A stretch of 64,000 nucleotides of DNA from Ophiura sarsii (GCA_035610835.1 CM069455.1:43268928-43332927); one strand, 5' to 3'. Counted from the stretch's first letter, positions 11,051-25,380 are shown. Notes: a model not told the origin generated them from the letters alone. A program made the numbers and translations.

Positions 11051-12552
11051 CAGCAGTGAGTGACTCAATTGCCATCTTCAAAAGGTAATTATAGTGTACC
11101 TGTATAGGAAATATGAATGATTATCATTTTATACTGGGTTACAGCTAGCTTGAAATCCACAAGCTTGTGAAAACCACATAAAAAAATAAAATTTAAAAAA
11201 ATTAGAGGGAAAAAAAAAAAAAATTGGGAAAAAAAAAAAAAAAAAAAAAAATCTTACAAATTTTCGAATTTGTTGTATTTTTACAACTTTTTCCAGTTGT
11301 AGTTAAGGAGCTGTGGATTTCAAGCTGTATAATCCCATTATAAAGGTGATAATCATTCTTTCTTCCATTACAGGCCACTACAATTACCTTCTGAAATCAG
11401 TGCCTGGGGTACGTGTTTGTGCAACTTCAGCAGTGAGTGACTCAATTGCCATCTTCAAAAGGTAATTATAGTGTACCTGTATAGGAAATATGAATGATTA
11501 TCATTTTATACTGGGTTACAGCTAGCTTGAAATCCACAAGCTTGTGAAAACCACATAAAAAAATAAAATTTAAAAAAATTAGAGGGAAAAAAAAAAAAAA
11601 TTGGAAAAAAAAAAAAAAAAAAAAAAATCTTACAAATTTTCGAATTTGTTGTATTTTTACAACTTTTTCCAGTTGTAGTTAAGGAGCTGTGGATTTCAAG
11701 CTGTATAATCCCATTATAAAGGTGATAATCATTCTTTCTTCCATTACAGGCCACTACAATTACCTTCTGAAATCAGTGCCTGGGGTACGTGTTTGTGCAA
11801 CTTCAGCAGTGAGTGACTCAATTGCCATCTTCAAAAGGTAATTATAGTGTACCTGTATAGGAAATATGAATGATTATCATTTTATACTGGGTTACAGCTA
11901 GCTTGAAATCCACAAGCTTGTGAAAACCACATAAAAAAATAAAATTTAAAAAAATTAGAGGGAAAAAAAAAAAAATTGGAAAAAAAAAAAAAAAAAAAAA
12001 AAATCTTACAAATTTTCGAATTTGTTGTATTTTTACAACTTTTTCCAGTTGTAGTTAAGGAGCTGTGGATTTCAAGCTGTATAATCCCATTATAAAGGTG
12101 ATAATCATTCTTTCTTCCATTACAGGCCACTACAATTACCTTCTGAAATCAGTGCCTGGGGTACGTGTTTGTGCAACTTCAGCAGTGAGTGACTCAATTG
12201 CCATCTTCAAAAGGTAATTATAGTGTACCTGTATAGGAAATATGAATGATTATCATTTTATACTGGGTTACAGCTAGCTTGAAATCCACAAGCTTGTGAA
12301 AACCACATAAAAAAATAAAATTTAAAAAAATTAGAGGGAAAAAAAAAAAAAATTGGAAAAAAAAAAAAAAAAAAAAAAAATCTTACAAATTTTCGAATTT
12401 GTTGTATTTTTACAACTTTTTCCAGTTGTAGTTAAGGAGCTGTGGATTTCAAGCTGTATAATCCCATTATAAAGGTGATAATCATTCTTTCTTCCATTAC
12501 AGGCCACTACAATTACCTTCTGAAATCAGTGCCTGGGGTACGTGTTTGTGCA
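11051..12552. repeat. 376-bp tandem repeat array 3
   Basis: Four units' worth of repeat, half-palindromes at both ends. Exon-like 88-nt centres lie at 11374-11461, 11750-11837 and 12126-12213. The order of unit subtypes (first unit with TTGGGAAA, then TTGGAAA types) matches arrays 2 and 4, so the whole array was amplified as a block. Confidence 0.93.
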
Positions 12553-15247
12553 AGAACAGGCTCTCGTGTCGGAATGGACCTCGAAAAGTCCAGATTTCTT
12601 TCAAAAATTTGAAATTAAGAAAAAACAAGAACATTTGAGAATAGATAGAAAGAAGAAAAAATGTGAAAGAAAGTAATCATCCTAGTTTTGCCCCCCCCCC
12701 CCAGAAATAAACATTGATGTGTGTGAGTGGGGGGGGGGGGGGGGGTCAATGCATGCCCCACCCATCTCAGTGTCATGAATTAAAATATTAAAAGTTAAAT
12801 GATTACGTGAAAGGAATAAATTGACTGAATCAAGTAATTAATTTTGCCTTCCCGTCCCATACTCTCTGGCACGTCATTATAATGAAAGGCGCACACAACT
12901 AATTCAGTCTAGAAATCCACTTCCGGCCAAAAGTTGAGTACAGCAATAGTTCCTATAAAACACAAAAAGTGTGCGAAATCGACACATTAGCTGGCACTGT
13001 CCTCTCGAATGTTGCATGTATGTGTTGTGTGGAATATGTACGTGAAGTTTGTAAAAGAAACGGGATGATTTGAGCTTGATTATAATTTTATCCACCGATT
13101 TACCGCCATTTTTGCATCCCAGCCTGAGGACTGAAAATTAGGTGATGAAATTAATACTTCCCAATTCAGCGGTATTTACTGAAAAATGTGACGAATAACT
13201 TTCCTTGATATTCAGATATGTTATAAATAAGCGTTTATGGCATAAGATTGCAAGTTTTCACAAAAATTGACTGGTGAAGTTTTGAAATAGAGCGGTTTTA
13301 TAATAGGCCGACATTTGTGTGTAAAGCCTATGGGGAGCTAATTAGTTGCGTGCTCCCTTCAGTCTGTAAACTTTCGACGAATAGGGAAAGTGAGTGTTTT
13401 GAGACTTGGTGAAATAAGGTGGGAATTCATCTTGGAAATCGAATACTATTTTTTTCTAACCAAATCTATGTTAAAATAACCCATTGCATTACAGGCGTAA
13501 TTGTATTTCACACATTGCCACATTTGAGTAATAAGCTTAAATTTCTGTTTCTAAAATCTCGAGTCCGACTCACTCCCGAGCCCAGCAAAATAGGCCTACT
13601 CGAGGTTGCTCATGTTCTCTGATCTAAGTGGGTTCAAATCAGAAACCTTGTCCCAAGTTCAATATCTTTCAACGCTGAGGATTTATTTTATTAATTTAAA
13701 CACGCAGTACAGCTTGAATTAGGCAAAGTAAAAATTAAAACATGTTTAGCGTTGTGACTTTTTTTCAAAAAAGGAAGGAAGAGGCCCTTTTTTCCTTCTT
13801 CTTTTTTCCCCCCACTTTTAGTACAAATTGGCCTGGAAAGCGATAAACTTTGGGAACCTGAAAAAGTTATGACTGAAATTAAGAGAGAAAAAAAAAATTG
13901 AAGCGGACCCCAAGCAAAAAGGAAGCGGGAGGGGACGCTAAACAGGGTTTTTTTTGTTGGCCTTAATTAGTCTAGTGTATATTAGACACATTTGCAACAC
14001 AATGCTGAGCGACGTAGTCCTCGATCCTGTTGACCGCTGCGCTGACATGGTGCTGGCATCACACATGCAGTAACCCCCACATACAAATGGTCTGCGACAA
14101 GCCTGGGCAATTCCATGGTTCCGCTGACCCGACCCAAAAAAATATTCCCATGGCCCTTTCCATGCGCCCTCCCTGTTTTTCGCTCGATCAGCAATGCAAA
14201 GCGTCCTGTAGTCACGCGTCTATAGTCTATTTTGTCTTCCTCGATACAGTGATTTCACTGCATCATCCTTACTGATCGCACTGAATAACCCCCTCCCCCA
14301 CTGACGTGCACCCCAATTGGCCCAATTTTCATTGAGCCCATAGAGAATGCATCGGTTGGTATGTAGCCCAAAAAAGGCATGTTCATACCCCCGTCGTTGC
14401 GCATCGGTCGACGTCGACGGATGATTATATAGTTGACATTGTTTCAACTCTCGCACCGTGATGGCGGCTGATGCGCGACGATGATTCCTCAGCGTCCCAT
14501 GTGGCTGGCGCGTAACCGTAACATGCACAGCGTTGCTCGACTTGCTTGCCTGAAACCACTGTGACCCGGGTTCAATGCCTACATCGGTCGGTCGGTCGGT
14601 CATATTAATTTTAGGTGAATTTTCACCTATTGTTTTCAAAAACATTCAAAAAATGCATTAATTTTCACTTTTTTTCAAAAACATTCAAATAATGCTTTAA
14701 TTTTCACTTTTTTTCAAAAACATTCAACAAATGCATTAATTTTCACTTTTTTCCAAAACCATTCAAAAATTGCATTAATGTTCACATTTTTTTTCATAAT
14801 TTTCACATTTTTTCCCCCAAAACATTCAAAAATTGCAATATTTTGTTCACATTTTCAAATCATTTCAAAAAAATTCAATAATTTTCCAAAAAAAACCCCC
14901 TCAAATTTAAAATAAATGTTACAAATTTCTAATATTCCATACAAAACTGAATTCAATTTGTTTGTCTCAAACAAAAAGGGGGGGGGGGTAATTTGAGCTC
15001 ATTAGGGGAGGGGGGTAATTTGAGCTCATTGGGGGAGGGGGGGGGGGTAATTTGAGCTCATAAAAATCTGTCGGTACAGCAATTGCTCTGACAAAACACG
15101 CAATGGTTTGCGCGTTCATTTTCTGTGCTTCAGACAGCAGGCAGGCAGGCAGGCAGGCGATAACTTAATCGCTTAAAAAACTCTTCACGGTTTAAAAATA
15201 TTAATTCTAGAAAGCTAGCTAGGCCCTATGTCATATCATGACAGGTA

Positions 15248-15469
15248 CTGTAAAAGTGGAAATGTTCACGCGTGTAAATCTTCGCGCATTGCACATTTTG
15301 AACAATTTTGCTTGTTTTTATTTTCGCGATTTTGAGGTTCCATGCATACTTCCATGCATAGACAGACCTATACAAAATGAATATATTCGCGCGTTTTAAT
15401 TTTCGGCTTGCTGATTTGAGCGCGAAAAGCGCGAAAATAAATGTAGCGCAAACATTTCCACTTTTACAG
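15248..15469. mobile_element. 222-bp MITE, copy 3
   Basis: Same element and same position in the unit as 3991-4212, with TA at both borders. Confidence 0.85.
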
Positions 15470-16677
15470 TATTATGTTGTGATTACTTTTTGTCTGTGGC
15501 TGATCTTTTTGGCCCAATGAGGTGCATTTGTGATGATAAGGTTTGTCAATTGAAATAATATATAGGGAAATCTATTGTTCATTACATAATTGGGCTATTA
15601 TAGTTGGTAACACTTGGTGACCCTGCCTGGACACACAGCACATGTATGCCATTAATCACACATGTTTACTCAGAACTTTAGGATGCCTTGTTGTCTTCAC
15701 TCATTGGACCATTATGTAGCCCAATTCTTGTCATGTTGTTCTTAATTGCACATTATTTGGGCTGCTTTTACCTGTTTGCACATTATTTGGGCTGCATTTC
15801 CCTTTTTTGTGTGATTTCAGGAACCTTTTTGGGTGCATTTGCATTACATTTTGGAAACACTTGCTGTTTGCCTTACATATAGCATAGCTGCACTATGTAG
15901 GTACCATAGACTGTAATAATCATGCAGATGACATTGGTTTTTACTCTGATTTTGTTATGGCAAGTGGAACATATACCAAAGACGAATGACGAGTTCGGAC
16001 CGATGCGCCCTTTTTAATCTTAGCGCGCACACTCTGCTGATCTGACAATGTCACCATGGGATCAAAATCAAAGATCTGCAGTAATCGTATTATGAACATT
16101 TGTTGGATATATCGAATGCTGTGCTGGAGCACACTTAATAACTACTGGTATTATAGTACTGCATGCATAGATTTGACATGGACATTTCAACATTACGCAC
16201 AAACTTGCATGTCTACGAGACGTGAAAGCGTACATACATTGCATGACAAAACTGTACGTATGTCGACCGCTTGAAATAGTCAACCGCTTGAAATAGTGCG
16301 CTAACAGTAACATTGAATGGAAGTAAAACATGTGGGTTTTTTGCCTTGCATTGTTGTTGTTTTGGTACAATTGGGCTTGTAAGGAAAACCATTGGCAACA
16401 TGTAAGCCCAAATATGATGGCAAAACCATGAATGATAATCATGCTTAGCTACACATGTTTTGTATTGAGGAAGTACTGTGGACTTCAAATTTTCCCTCTT
16501 TCAAATCCAATTGTATGTTTGTGCATTCAATTTTTAAAAATAAAAAAAAATTGTGGATGGAAAATGTGAAAATTTGAAACTTAATTTGAAAAAAATTAGA
16601 GAAAAAAAAAAAAAAAAAAAAATGAAAATTGGAATAAATTGGACTTTCAGAATCCAGATTGACAAAATATCCTGTTG

Positions 16678-18178
16678 CAGCAGTGAGTGACTCAATTGCC
16701 ATCTTCAAAAGGTAATTATAGTGTACCTGTATAGGAAATATGAATGATTATCATTTTATACTGGGTTACAGCTAGCTTGAAATCCACAAGCTTGTGAAAA
16801 CCACATAAAAAAATAAAATTTAAAAAAATTAGAGGGAAAAAAAAAAAAAATTGGGAAAAAAAAAAAAAAAAAAAAAAATCTTACAAATTTTCGAATTTGT
16901 TGTATTTTTACAACTTTTTCCAGTTGTAGTTAAGGAGCTGTGGATTTCAAGCTGTATAATCCCATTATAAAGGTGATAATCATTCTTTCTTCCATTACAG
17001 GCCACTACAATTACCTTCTGAAATCAGTGCCTGGGGTACGTGTTTGTGCAACTTCAGCAGTGAGTGACTCAATTGCCATCTTCAAAAGGTAATTATAGTG
17101 TACCTGTATAGGAAATATGAATGATTATCATTTTATACTGGGTTACAGCTAGCTTGAAATCCACAAGCTTGTGAAAACCACATAAAAAAATAAAATTTAA
17201 AAAAATTAGAGGGAAAAAAAAAAAAAATTGGAAAAAAAAAAAAAAAAAAAAAAATCTTACAAATTTTCGAATTTGTTGTATTTTTACAACTTTTTCCAGT
17301 TGTAGTTAAGGAGCTGTGGATTTCAAGCTGTATAATCCCATTATAAAGGTGATAATCATTCTTTCTTCCATTACAGGCCACTACAATTACCTTCTGAAAT
17401 CAGTGCCTGGGGTACGTGTTTGTGCAACTTCAGCAGTGAGTGACTCAATTGCCATCTTCAAAAGGTAATTATAGTGTACCTGTATAGGAAATATGAATGA
17501 TTATCATTTTATACTGGGTTACAGCTAGCTTGAAATCCACAAGCTTGTGAAAACCACATAAAAAAATAAAATTTAAAAAAATTAGAGGGAAAAAAAAAAA
17601 AATTGGAAAAAAAAAAAAAAAAAAAAAAAATCTTACAAATTTTCGAATTTGTTGTATTTTTACAACTTTTTCCAGTTGTAGTTAAGGAGCTGTGGATTTC
17701 AAGCTGTATAATCCCATTATAAAGGTGATAATCATTCTTTCTTCCATTACAGGCCACTACAATTACCTTCTGAAATCAGTGCCTGGGGTACGTGTTTGTG
17801 CAACTTCAGCAGTGAGTGACTCAATTGCCATCTTCAAAAGGTAATTATAGTGTACCTGTATAGGAAATATGAATGATTATCATTTTATACTGGGTTACAG
17901 CTAGCTTGAAATCCACAAGCTTGTGAAAACCACATAAAAAAATAAAATTTAAAAAAATTAGAGGGAAAAAAAAAAAAAATTGGAAAAAAAAAAAAAAAAA
18001 AAAAAATCTTACAAATTTTCGAATTTGTTGTATTTTTACAACTTTTTCCAGTTGTAGTTAAGGAGCTGTGGATTTCAAGCTGTATAATCCCATTATAAAG
18101 GTGATAATCATTCTTTCTTCCATTACAGGCCACTACAATTACCTTCTGAAATCAGTGCCTGGGGTACGTGTTTGTGCA
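16678..18178. repeat. 376-bp tandem repeat array 4
   Basis: Four units' worth of repeat with the same organisation as arrays 2 and 3. Exon-like centres lie at 17001-17088, 17377-17464 and 17753-17840. All three are open in the same phase. Confidence 0.93.
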
Positions 18179-20873
18179 AGAACAGGCTCTCGTGTCGGAA
18201 TGGACCTCGAAAAGTCCAGATTTCTTTCAAAAATTTGAAATTAAGAAAAAACAAGAACATTTGAGAATAGATAGAAAGAAGAAAAAATGTGAAAGAAAGT
18301 AATCATCCTAGTTTTGCCCCCCCCCCCAGAAATAAACATTGATGTGTGTGAGTGGGGGGGGGGGGGGGGGTCAATGCATGCCCCACCCATCTCAGTGTCA
18401 TGAATTAAAATATTAAAAGTTAAATGATTACGTGAAAGGAATAAATTGACTGAATCAAGTAATTAATTTTGCCTTCCCGTCCCATACTCTCTGGCACGTC
18501 ATTATAATGAAAGGCGCACACAACTAATTCAGTCTAGAAATCCACTTCCGGCCAAAAGTTGAGTACAGCAATAGTTCCTATAAAACACAAAAAGTGTGCG
18601 AAATCGACACATTAGCTGGCACTGTCCTCTCGAATGTTGCATGTATGTGTTGTGTGGAATATGTACGTGAAGTTTGTAAAAGAAACGGGATGATTTGAGC
18701 TTGATTATAATTTTATCCACCGATTTACCGCCATTTTTGCATCCCAGCCTGAGGACTGAAAATTAGGTGATGAAATTAATACTTCCCAATTCAGCGGTAT
18801 TTACTGAAAAATGTGACGAATAACTTTCCTTGATATTCAGATATGTTATAAATAAGCGTTTATGGCATAAGATTGCAAGTTTTCACAAAAATTGACTGGT
18901 GAAGTTTTGAAATAGAGCGGTTTTATAATAGGCCGACATTTGTGTGTAAAGCCTATGGGGAGCTAATTAGTTGCGTGCTCCCTTCAGTCTGTAAACTTTC
19001 GACGAATAGGGAAAGTGAGTGTTTTGAGACTTGGTGAAATAAGGTGGGAATTCATCTTGGAAATCGAATACTATTTTTTTCTAACCAAATCTATGTTAAA
19101 ATAACCCATTGCATTACAGGCGTAATTGTATTTCACACATTGCCACATTTGAGTAATAAGCTTAAATTTCTGTTTCTAAAATCTCGAGTCCGACTCACTC
19201 CCGAGCCCAGCAAAATAGGCCTACTCGAGGTTGCTCATGTTCTCTGATCTAAGTGGGTTCAAATCAGAAACCTTGTCCCAAGTTCAATATCTTTCAACGC
19301 TGAGGATTTATTTTATTAATTTAAACACGCAGTACAGCTTGAATTAGGCAAAGTAAAAATTAAAACATGTTTAGCGTTGTGACTTTTTTTCAAAAAAGGA
19401 AGGAAGAGGCCCTTTTTTCCTTCTTCTTTTTTCCCCCCACTTTTAGTACAAATTGGCCTGGAAAGCGATAAACTTTGGGAACCTGAAAAAGTTATGACTG
19501 AAATTAAGAGAGAAAAAAAAAATTGAAGCGGACCCCAAGCAAAAAGGAAGCGGGAGGGGACGCTAAACAGGGTTTTTTTTGTTGGCCTTAATTAGTCTAG
19601 TGTATATTAGACACATTTGCAACACAATGCTGAGCGACGTAGTCCTCGATCCTGTTGACCGCTGCGCTGACATGGTGCTGGCATCACACATGCAGTAACC
19701 CCCACATACAAATGGTCTGCGACAAGCCTGGGCAATTCCATGGTTCCGCTGACCCGACCCAAAAAAATATTCCCATGGCCCTTTCCATGCGCCCTCCCTG
19801 TTTTTCGCTCGATCAGCAATGCAAAGCGTCCTGTAGTCACGCGTCTATAGTCTATTTTGTCTTCCTCGATACAGTGATTTCACTGCATCATCCTTACTGA
19901 TCGCACTGAATAACCCCCTCCCCCACTGACGTGCACCCCAATTGGCCCAATTTTCATTGAGCCCATAGAGAATGCATCGGTTGGTATGTAGCCCAAAAAA
20001 GGCATGTTCATACCCCCGTCGTTGCGCATCGGTCGACGTCGACGGATGATTATATAGTTGACATTGTTTCAACTCTCGCACCGTGATGGCGGCTGATGCG
20101 CGACGATGATTCCTCAGCGTCCCATGTGGCTGGCGCGTAACCGTAACATGCACAGCGTTGCTCGACTTGCTTGCCTGAAACCACTGTGACCCGGGTTCAA
20201 TGCCTACATCGGTCGGTCGGTCGGTCATATTAATTTTAGGTGAATTTTCACCTATTGTTTTCAAAAACATTCAAAAAATGCATTAATTTTCACTTTTTTT
20301 CAAAAACATTCAAATAATGCTTTAATTTTCACTTTTTTTCAAAAACATTCAACAAATGCATTAATTTTCACTTTTTTCCAAAACCATTCAAAAATTGCAT
20401 TAATGTTCACATTTTTTTTCATAATTTTCACATTTTTTCCCCCAAAACATTCAAAAATTGCAATATTTTGTTCACATTTTCAAATCATTTCAAAAAAATT
20501 CAATAATTTTCCAAAAAAAACCCCCTCAAATTTAAAATAAATGTTACAAATTTCTAATATTCCATACAAAACTGAATTCAATTTGTTTGTCTCAAACAAA
20601 AAGGGGGGGGGGGTAATTTGAGCTCATTAGGGGAGGGGGGTAATTTGAGCTCATTGGGGGAGGGGGGGGGGGGTAATTTGAGCTCATAAAAATCTGTCGG
20701 TACAGCAATTGCTCTGACAAAACACGCAATGGTTTGCGCGTTCATTTTCTGTGCTTCAGACAGCAGGCAGGCAGGCAGGCAGGCGATAACTTAATCGCTT
20801 AAAAAACTCTTCACGGTTTAAAAATATTAATTCTAGAAAGCTAGCTAGGCCCTATGTCATATCATGACAGGTA

Positions 20874-21095
20874 CTGTAAAAGTGGAAATGTTCACGCGTG
20901 TAAATCTTCGCGCATTGCACATTTTGAACAATTTTGCTTGTTTTTATTTTCGCGATTTTGAGGTTCCATGCATACTTCCATGCATAGACAGACCTATACA
21001 AAATGAATATATTCGCGCGTTTTAATTTTCGGCTTGCTGATTTGAGCGCGAAAAGCGCGAAAATAAATGTAGCGCAAACATTTCCACTTTTACAG
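20874..21095. mobile_element. 222-bp MITE, copy 4
   Basis: Same element and same position in the unit as 3991-4212, with TA at both borders. Confidence 0.85.
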
Positions 21096-22567
21096 TATTA
21101 TGTTGTGATTACTTTTTGTCTGTGGCTGATCTTTTTGGCCCAATGAGGTGCATTTGTGATGATAAGGTTTGTCAATTGAAATAATATATAGGGAAATCTA
21201 TTGTTCATTACATAATTGGGCTATTATAGTTGGTAACACTTGGTGACCCTGCCTGGACACACAGCACATGTATGCCATTAATCACACATGTTTACTCAGA
21301 ACTTTAGGATGCCTTGTTGTCTTCACTCATTGGACCATTATGTAGCCCAATTCTTGTCATGTTGTTCTTAATTGCACATTATTTGGGCTGCTTTTACCTG
21401 TTTGCACATTATTTGGGCTGCATTTCCCTTTTTTGTGTGATTTCAGGAACCTTTTTGGGTGCATTTGCATTACATTTTGGAAACACTTGCTGTTTGCCTT
21501 ACATATAGCATAGCTGCACTATGTAGGTACCATAGACTGTAATAATCATGCAGATGACATTGGTTTTTACTCTGATTTTGTTATGGCAAGTGGAACATAT
21601 ACCAAAGACGAATGACGAGTTCGGACCGATGCGCCCTTTTTAATCTTAGCGCGCACACTCTGCTGATCTGACAATGTCACCATGGGATCAAAATCAAAGA
21701 TCTGCAGTAATCGTATTATGAACATTTGTTGGATATATCGAATGCTGTGCTGGAGCACACTTAATAACTACTGGTATTATAGTACTGCATGCATAGATTT
21801 GACATGGACATTTCAACATTACGCACAAACTTGCATGTCTACGAGACGTGAAAGCGTACATACATTGCATGACAAAACTGTACGTATGTCGACCGCTTGA
21901 AATAGTCAACCGCTTGAAATAGTGCGCTAACAGTAACATTGAATGGAAGTAAAACATGTGGGTTTTTTGCCTTGCATTGTTGTTGTTTTGGTACAATTGG
22001 GCTTGTAAGGAAAACCATTGGCAACATGTAAGCCCAAATATGATGGCAAAACCATGAATGATAATCATGCTTAGCTACACATGTTTTGTATTGAGGAAGT
22101 ACTGTGGACTTCAAATTTTCCCTCTTTCAAATCCAATTGTATGTTTGTGCATTCAATTTTTAAAAATAAAAAAAAATTGTGGATGGAAAATGTGAAAATT
22201 TGAAACTTAATTTGAAAAAAATTAGAGAAAAAAAAAAAAAAAAAAAAATGAAAATTGGAATAAATTGGACTTTCAGAATCCAGATTGACAAAATATCCTG
22301 TTGCAGCAGTGAGTGACTCAATTGCCATCTTCAAAAGGTAATTATAGTGTACCTGTATAGGAAATATGAATGATTATCATTTTATACTGGGTTACAGCTA
22401 GCTTGAAATCCACAAGCTTGTGAAAACCACATAAAAAAATAAAATTTAAAAAAATTAGAGGGAAAAAAAAAAAAAATTGGGAAAAAAAAAAAAAAAAAAA
22501 AAAATCTTACAAATTTTCGAATTTGTTGTATTTTTACAACTTTTTCCAGTTGTAGTTAAGGAGCTGT

Positions 22568-23879
22568 TAGTGGAGCGGATATGTGAAAAAGATGTTCACT
22601 TTTGGCAGGAAGCATAAAAATTGGCATATAGGGGTGTTTTAATGCACTGATTTCAAAAAGCCAGGAACCCACATTTTTCGAGCAATGGTGTGGCGGCCAT
22701 CTTGGATTTCAAAATGGCCGCCATTCAAATATAGGAGATTTAGTAAAGTTGCTCTAAATAAAATATTTTTGAGATTTATACCATGAGATTTCACCAATAT
22801 GTTCTCTATAACACGGTGCATAATTTTAAGTGGATAGGTTGTGCCAATTGTACTTTGTTTATTACATGTTACCATGGAAACCATCAAAAATAGACATTTT
22901 TGGGCAAAAATACCTCTAAAATCACTCTTATTTGGAGGTTTTTGTCATCTATTCATCATGAAATTGCTTTTAGTATCATCTGCAATTATACATAATTTGG
23001 ATGAGAAATTTGCATTTCAATTTTGAGTGGTATCCATGGAAACTTTTTTAATGGCGGTTTGACGAAATATATGTCAAAATCACTCATTTTCAACCATTTT
23101 CACCAATCTATTGCTGGTAAAACACTATTATAGTGAATCGGGTGTGAAAAAGATGTTCACTACTGGCAGGAAGAATTAAATTTGGCTTAAAGGAGTGTTT
23201 TGAAGCGCTGATTTCAAAAATCAAGGAACCCACATTTTTCGAGCAATGGTGCGGCGGCCATCTTGGATTTCAAAATGGCCGCCATTCAAACATAATAGAT
23301 TTAGTAAAATTGCTCTAAATCAACTATTTTTGAGATTTATACCCCGAGATTTCACCAATATGTTCTCTATCACATGCTGCTTAATTTTAGATGGATTGGT
23401 TGTACCATTTGTAATTTGGTTATTGCTTGTTACCATGGAAACCATCAAAAACAGGCATTTTCAAGGGAATATACCTGTAAAATTGCTCTTAATCAACTAT
23501 ATTTGACATTTATACCCCAATATTTCACAAGTATGTTCTCTATAACATGGTGCATAATTTAAGATGGGTTGGTTGTGCCAGTTGTGCTTTGTTTATTACT
23601 TGTTACCATTAAAACCATCAAAAATAGACATTTATGGGCAGAAATACCTGTAAAATTACTCTTATTTGTCCACTATTCATTGTGATATTGTTTTAGTATC
23701 ATCTGCAATGTACATAACTTACACCTGTATAGGCCTACACGTACAAATGTACATAATTTAGGTTATAAACTGGCATTTTAATTGAGTGGTCTCCATGGAA
23801 ACCTTTTAAATGGCAGTTTGGTGAACAAACAGGTCGAAATCACTCCTTTTTCAACAATTTCAAAATGTTCACCACTCTA
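22568..23879. repeat. Left long terminal inverted repeat
   Basis: Contains direct modules. The stretch GTGAAAAAGATGTTCACT...TGGCAGGAAG occurs at 22583 and 23146. An ACCATGGAAACCATCAAAAA block occurs near 22871 and 23432, with a degenerate third near 23606. AAATGGCCGCCATT palindromic words lie at about 22712 and 23273. It is matched in reverse order at 28371-29605. Confidence 0.88.
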
Positions 23880-24090
23880 TTAGTTTCTAAACACAACAGT
23901 TCAATATATATTTCAGTGTGGATGAAAAAAAGAAAGTTGGAGATACGAGGTTTTGAAAGAATAGAAACGAAAAAACTGCCATAAACCAGTCCGTATATCA
24001 ATTCAAGCCATTTGCAATAAAATCTCACCTCTAGTTCACACATTTGCTGCGAAATATCAAGAAAGTTGTAAGTTTCCCCTCAGCACATGG

Positions 24091-24148
24091 TCAGCACTTG
24101 TGTTTCAAAACCTCGTATACATACGAGGTTTTGAAACACAGGTGCTGA
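24091..24148. repeat. 58-bp near-perfect palindrome
   Basis: Arms of 28 bp (TCAGCACTTGTGTTTCAAAA... and its inverse) with one mismatch and a 2-bp centre. The inner word ATACGAGGTTTTGAAA recurs as direct copies at about 23943 and 24269, each preceded by AAGTTGGAG. Confidence 0.85.
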
Positions 24149-24369
24149 AAAAGCCAAATTTGTCTGCCTTCTGATTGGCTGTGACAAATAAAAACATTAC
24201 CATCATTTGCATAATGTCTCTGACATCATAATAAACACACAAAAATCAATTTTGAGGTAAGTTGGAGATACGAGGTTTTGAAAGAATAGCGACGAAATTT
24301 ATTTACCCAACAACGGGGTTGTTCATAGTTTACCCAACGCTAAATAATTGCGCAACGTTCTAACAGTGT

Positions 24370-24445
24370 AATAACCTTCTCTAAGTGGTTACCACTGCGT
24401 CGTGAGATGTGGGCAAAGAAGCTCAGCATTTGGGTGTTGATAGAA
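24370..24445 (-). pseudogene. Non-LTR retrotransposon C-terminal fragment
   Basis: On the minus strand this stretch matches the block at 27367-27440. It covers the same region (LSxFxHxxRR then xxLEKVI) that lies after the reverse transcriptase in many LINE ORF2 proteins. It is only about 75 bp long and broken. Confidence 0.45.
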
Positions 24446-24519
24446 TGAAGAAGTGGTTTATTATTTCTGATTGTGTTTTGGAAAATACGTGTAGTATATA
24501 ACATTTAGAAACTTGGAAG

Positions 24520-24840
24520 GTCCTGCCTTCACCATTGTTTAAGTTTGTACCTAATAATCAAGCAATAATTCTCGATCATTATCTTGCCGTGCATACAGGC
24601 AATGGTTTCAGGTCCTGTCCTCATAATGACACAATGATTCTCGATCATTACCTTGCCTTGCATTCACACTTCTACAGGCAGTGGTTTGAGGTCCTGTCCT
24701 CACCATTGTTCATGTTCGTACATAAATCAAGCAATAATTCTTATTCGTCATTTTGTCTTGAATCTACAGGTAATGGTTTCATGTCCTTTTCTCGCCATTG
24801 TTTACGTATGTACCTATAAATCAAGCAATAATTCTTGATC
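24520..24840. repeat. ~110-bp degenerate tandem repeat
   Basis: Three to four degraded units. Each holds GGTCCTGTCCTCACCATTG, then a GTAC..AAATCAAGCAATAATTCT stretch, then a GCAATGG/GCAGTGG link. No coding function is visible. Confidence 0.7.
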
Positions 24841-24869
24841 CTAATTTCGCTCTTCTTTGTTCATTCACT

Positions 24870-25165
24870 TAAAGCTTACAGTCTAAGCACCCTGTCTTGA
24901 TGGGAGACGTCCAAGCTTTCAGCCTACGTACACTCTCTTAGGGAGACGACCAAGTACCCATGTATAGGCACCATTTTTAATGTTTATCTGCACCATTCTT
25001 AATGGAGACGACTATAGGCTTTCAGTCTAGGCACCCTCTCGCAGGTAGACGACCAATCCCTAAAATCAAGTTTAGGCACCATTTTGAAATTCAGTATAGG
25101 CACCCTCTTGAATGGAGGTGACAACCATTTTAGGTGCCATTTTCTTTAATGCAGACGACTTTAGA
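24870..25165. repeat. Degenerate ~60-bp repeat (TTCAGTCTAGGCACC / GAGACGACCA)
   Basis: Alternating blocks of TCTAGGCACCCTCT and GGGAGACGACCAA repeat about five times with drift. A related piece lies at about 27890-27945. I recognise no function. Confidence 0.65.
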
Positions 25166-25191
25166 CCGTTTTTCTACTTAGTCCCTGCTAT

Positions 25192-25380
25192 TTAACGGCG
25201 ACAAGATAACCGGCTAGAGAAGCAGATGCATTTGAGCTGTACTGTTTCTAGTTTTTCGCAAAAGACGGCTAATATCTTTAAAACCTGCAAGAGAAGGTCA
25301 AGGGTTACGATTGCAGTGCATTGTGTGCACATTTTAGAGTCGAAATAGTGTGCAACTGATCGAGATTCTGTGATGGTCAA
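25192..25380 (-). pseudogene. Reverse transcriptase upstream fragment (LINE-like)
   Basis: The minus-strand reading LLQVLKILAVFC parallels FLQAFKILAVFC at about 26690-26730. The two 35-bp cores (GCAAAAGACGGCTAATATCT) are near-identical. It is probably a second broken copy of the same retrotransposon. Confidence 0.4.

Larger units (their letters stand above)
11050..16676. repeat. Higher-order tandem repeat, copy 3
   Basis: Complete unit: four 376-bp repeats (11051-12552) and the 4.12-kb segment (12553-16676). Near the right end its A-tract is interrupted by a T (AAAAATAAAAAAAAATT at about 16536). Copy 4 shares this variant; copies 1, 2, 5 and 6 do not. Confidence 0.95.
16677..22302. repeat. 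Higher-order tandem repeat, copy 4
   Basis: Complete unit: four 376-bp repeats (16678-18178) and the 4.12-kb segment (18179-22302). The T-interrupted A-tract (about 22162) is shared with copy 3, as expected if neighbouring units exchange sequence. Confidence 0.95.
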
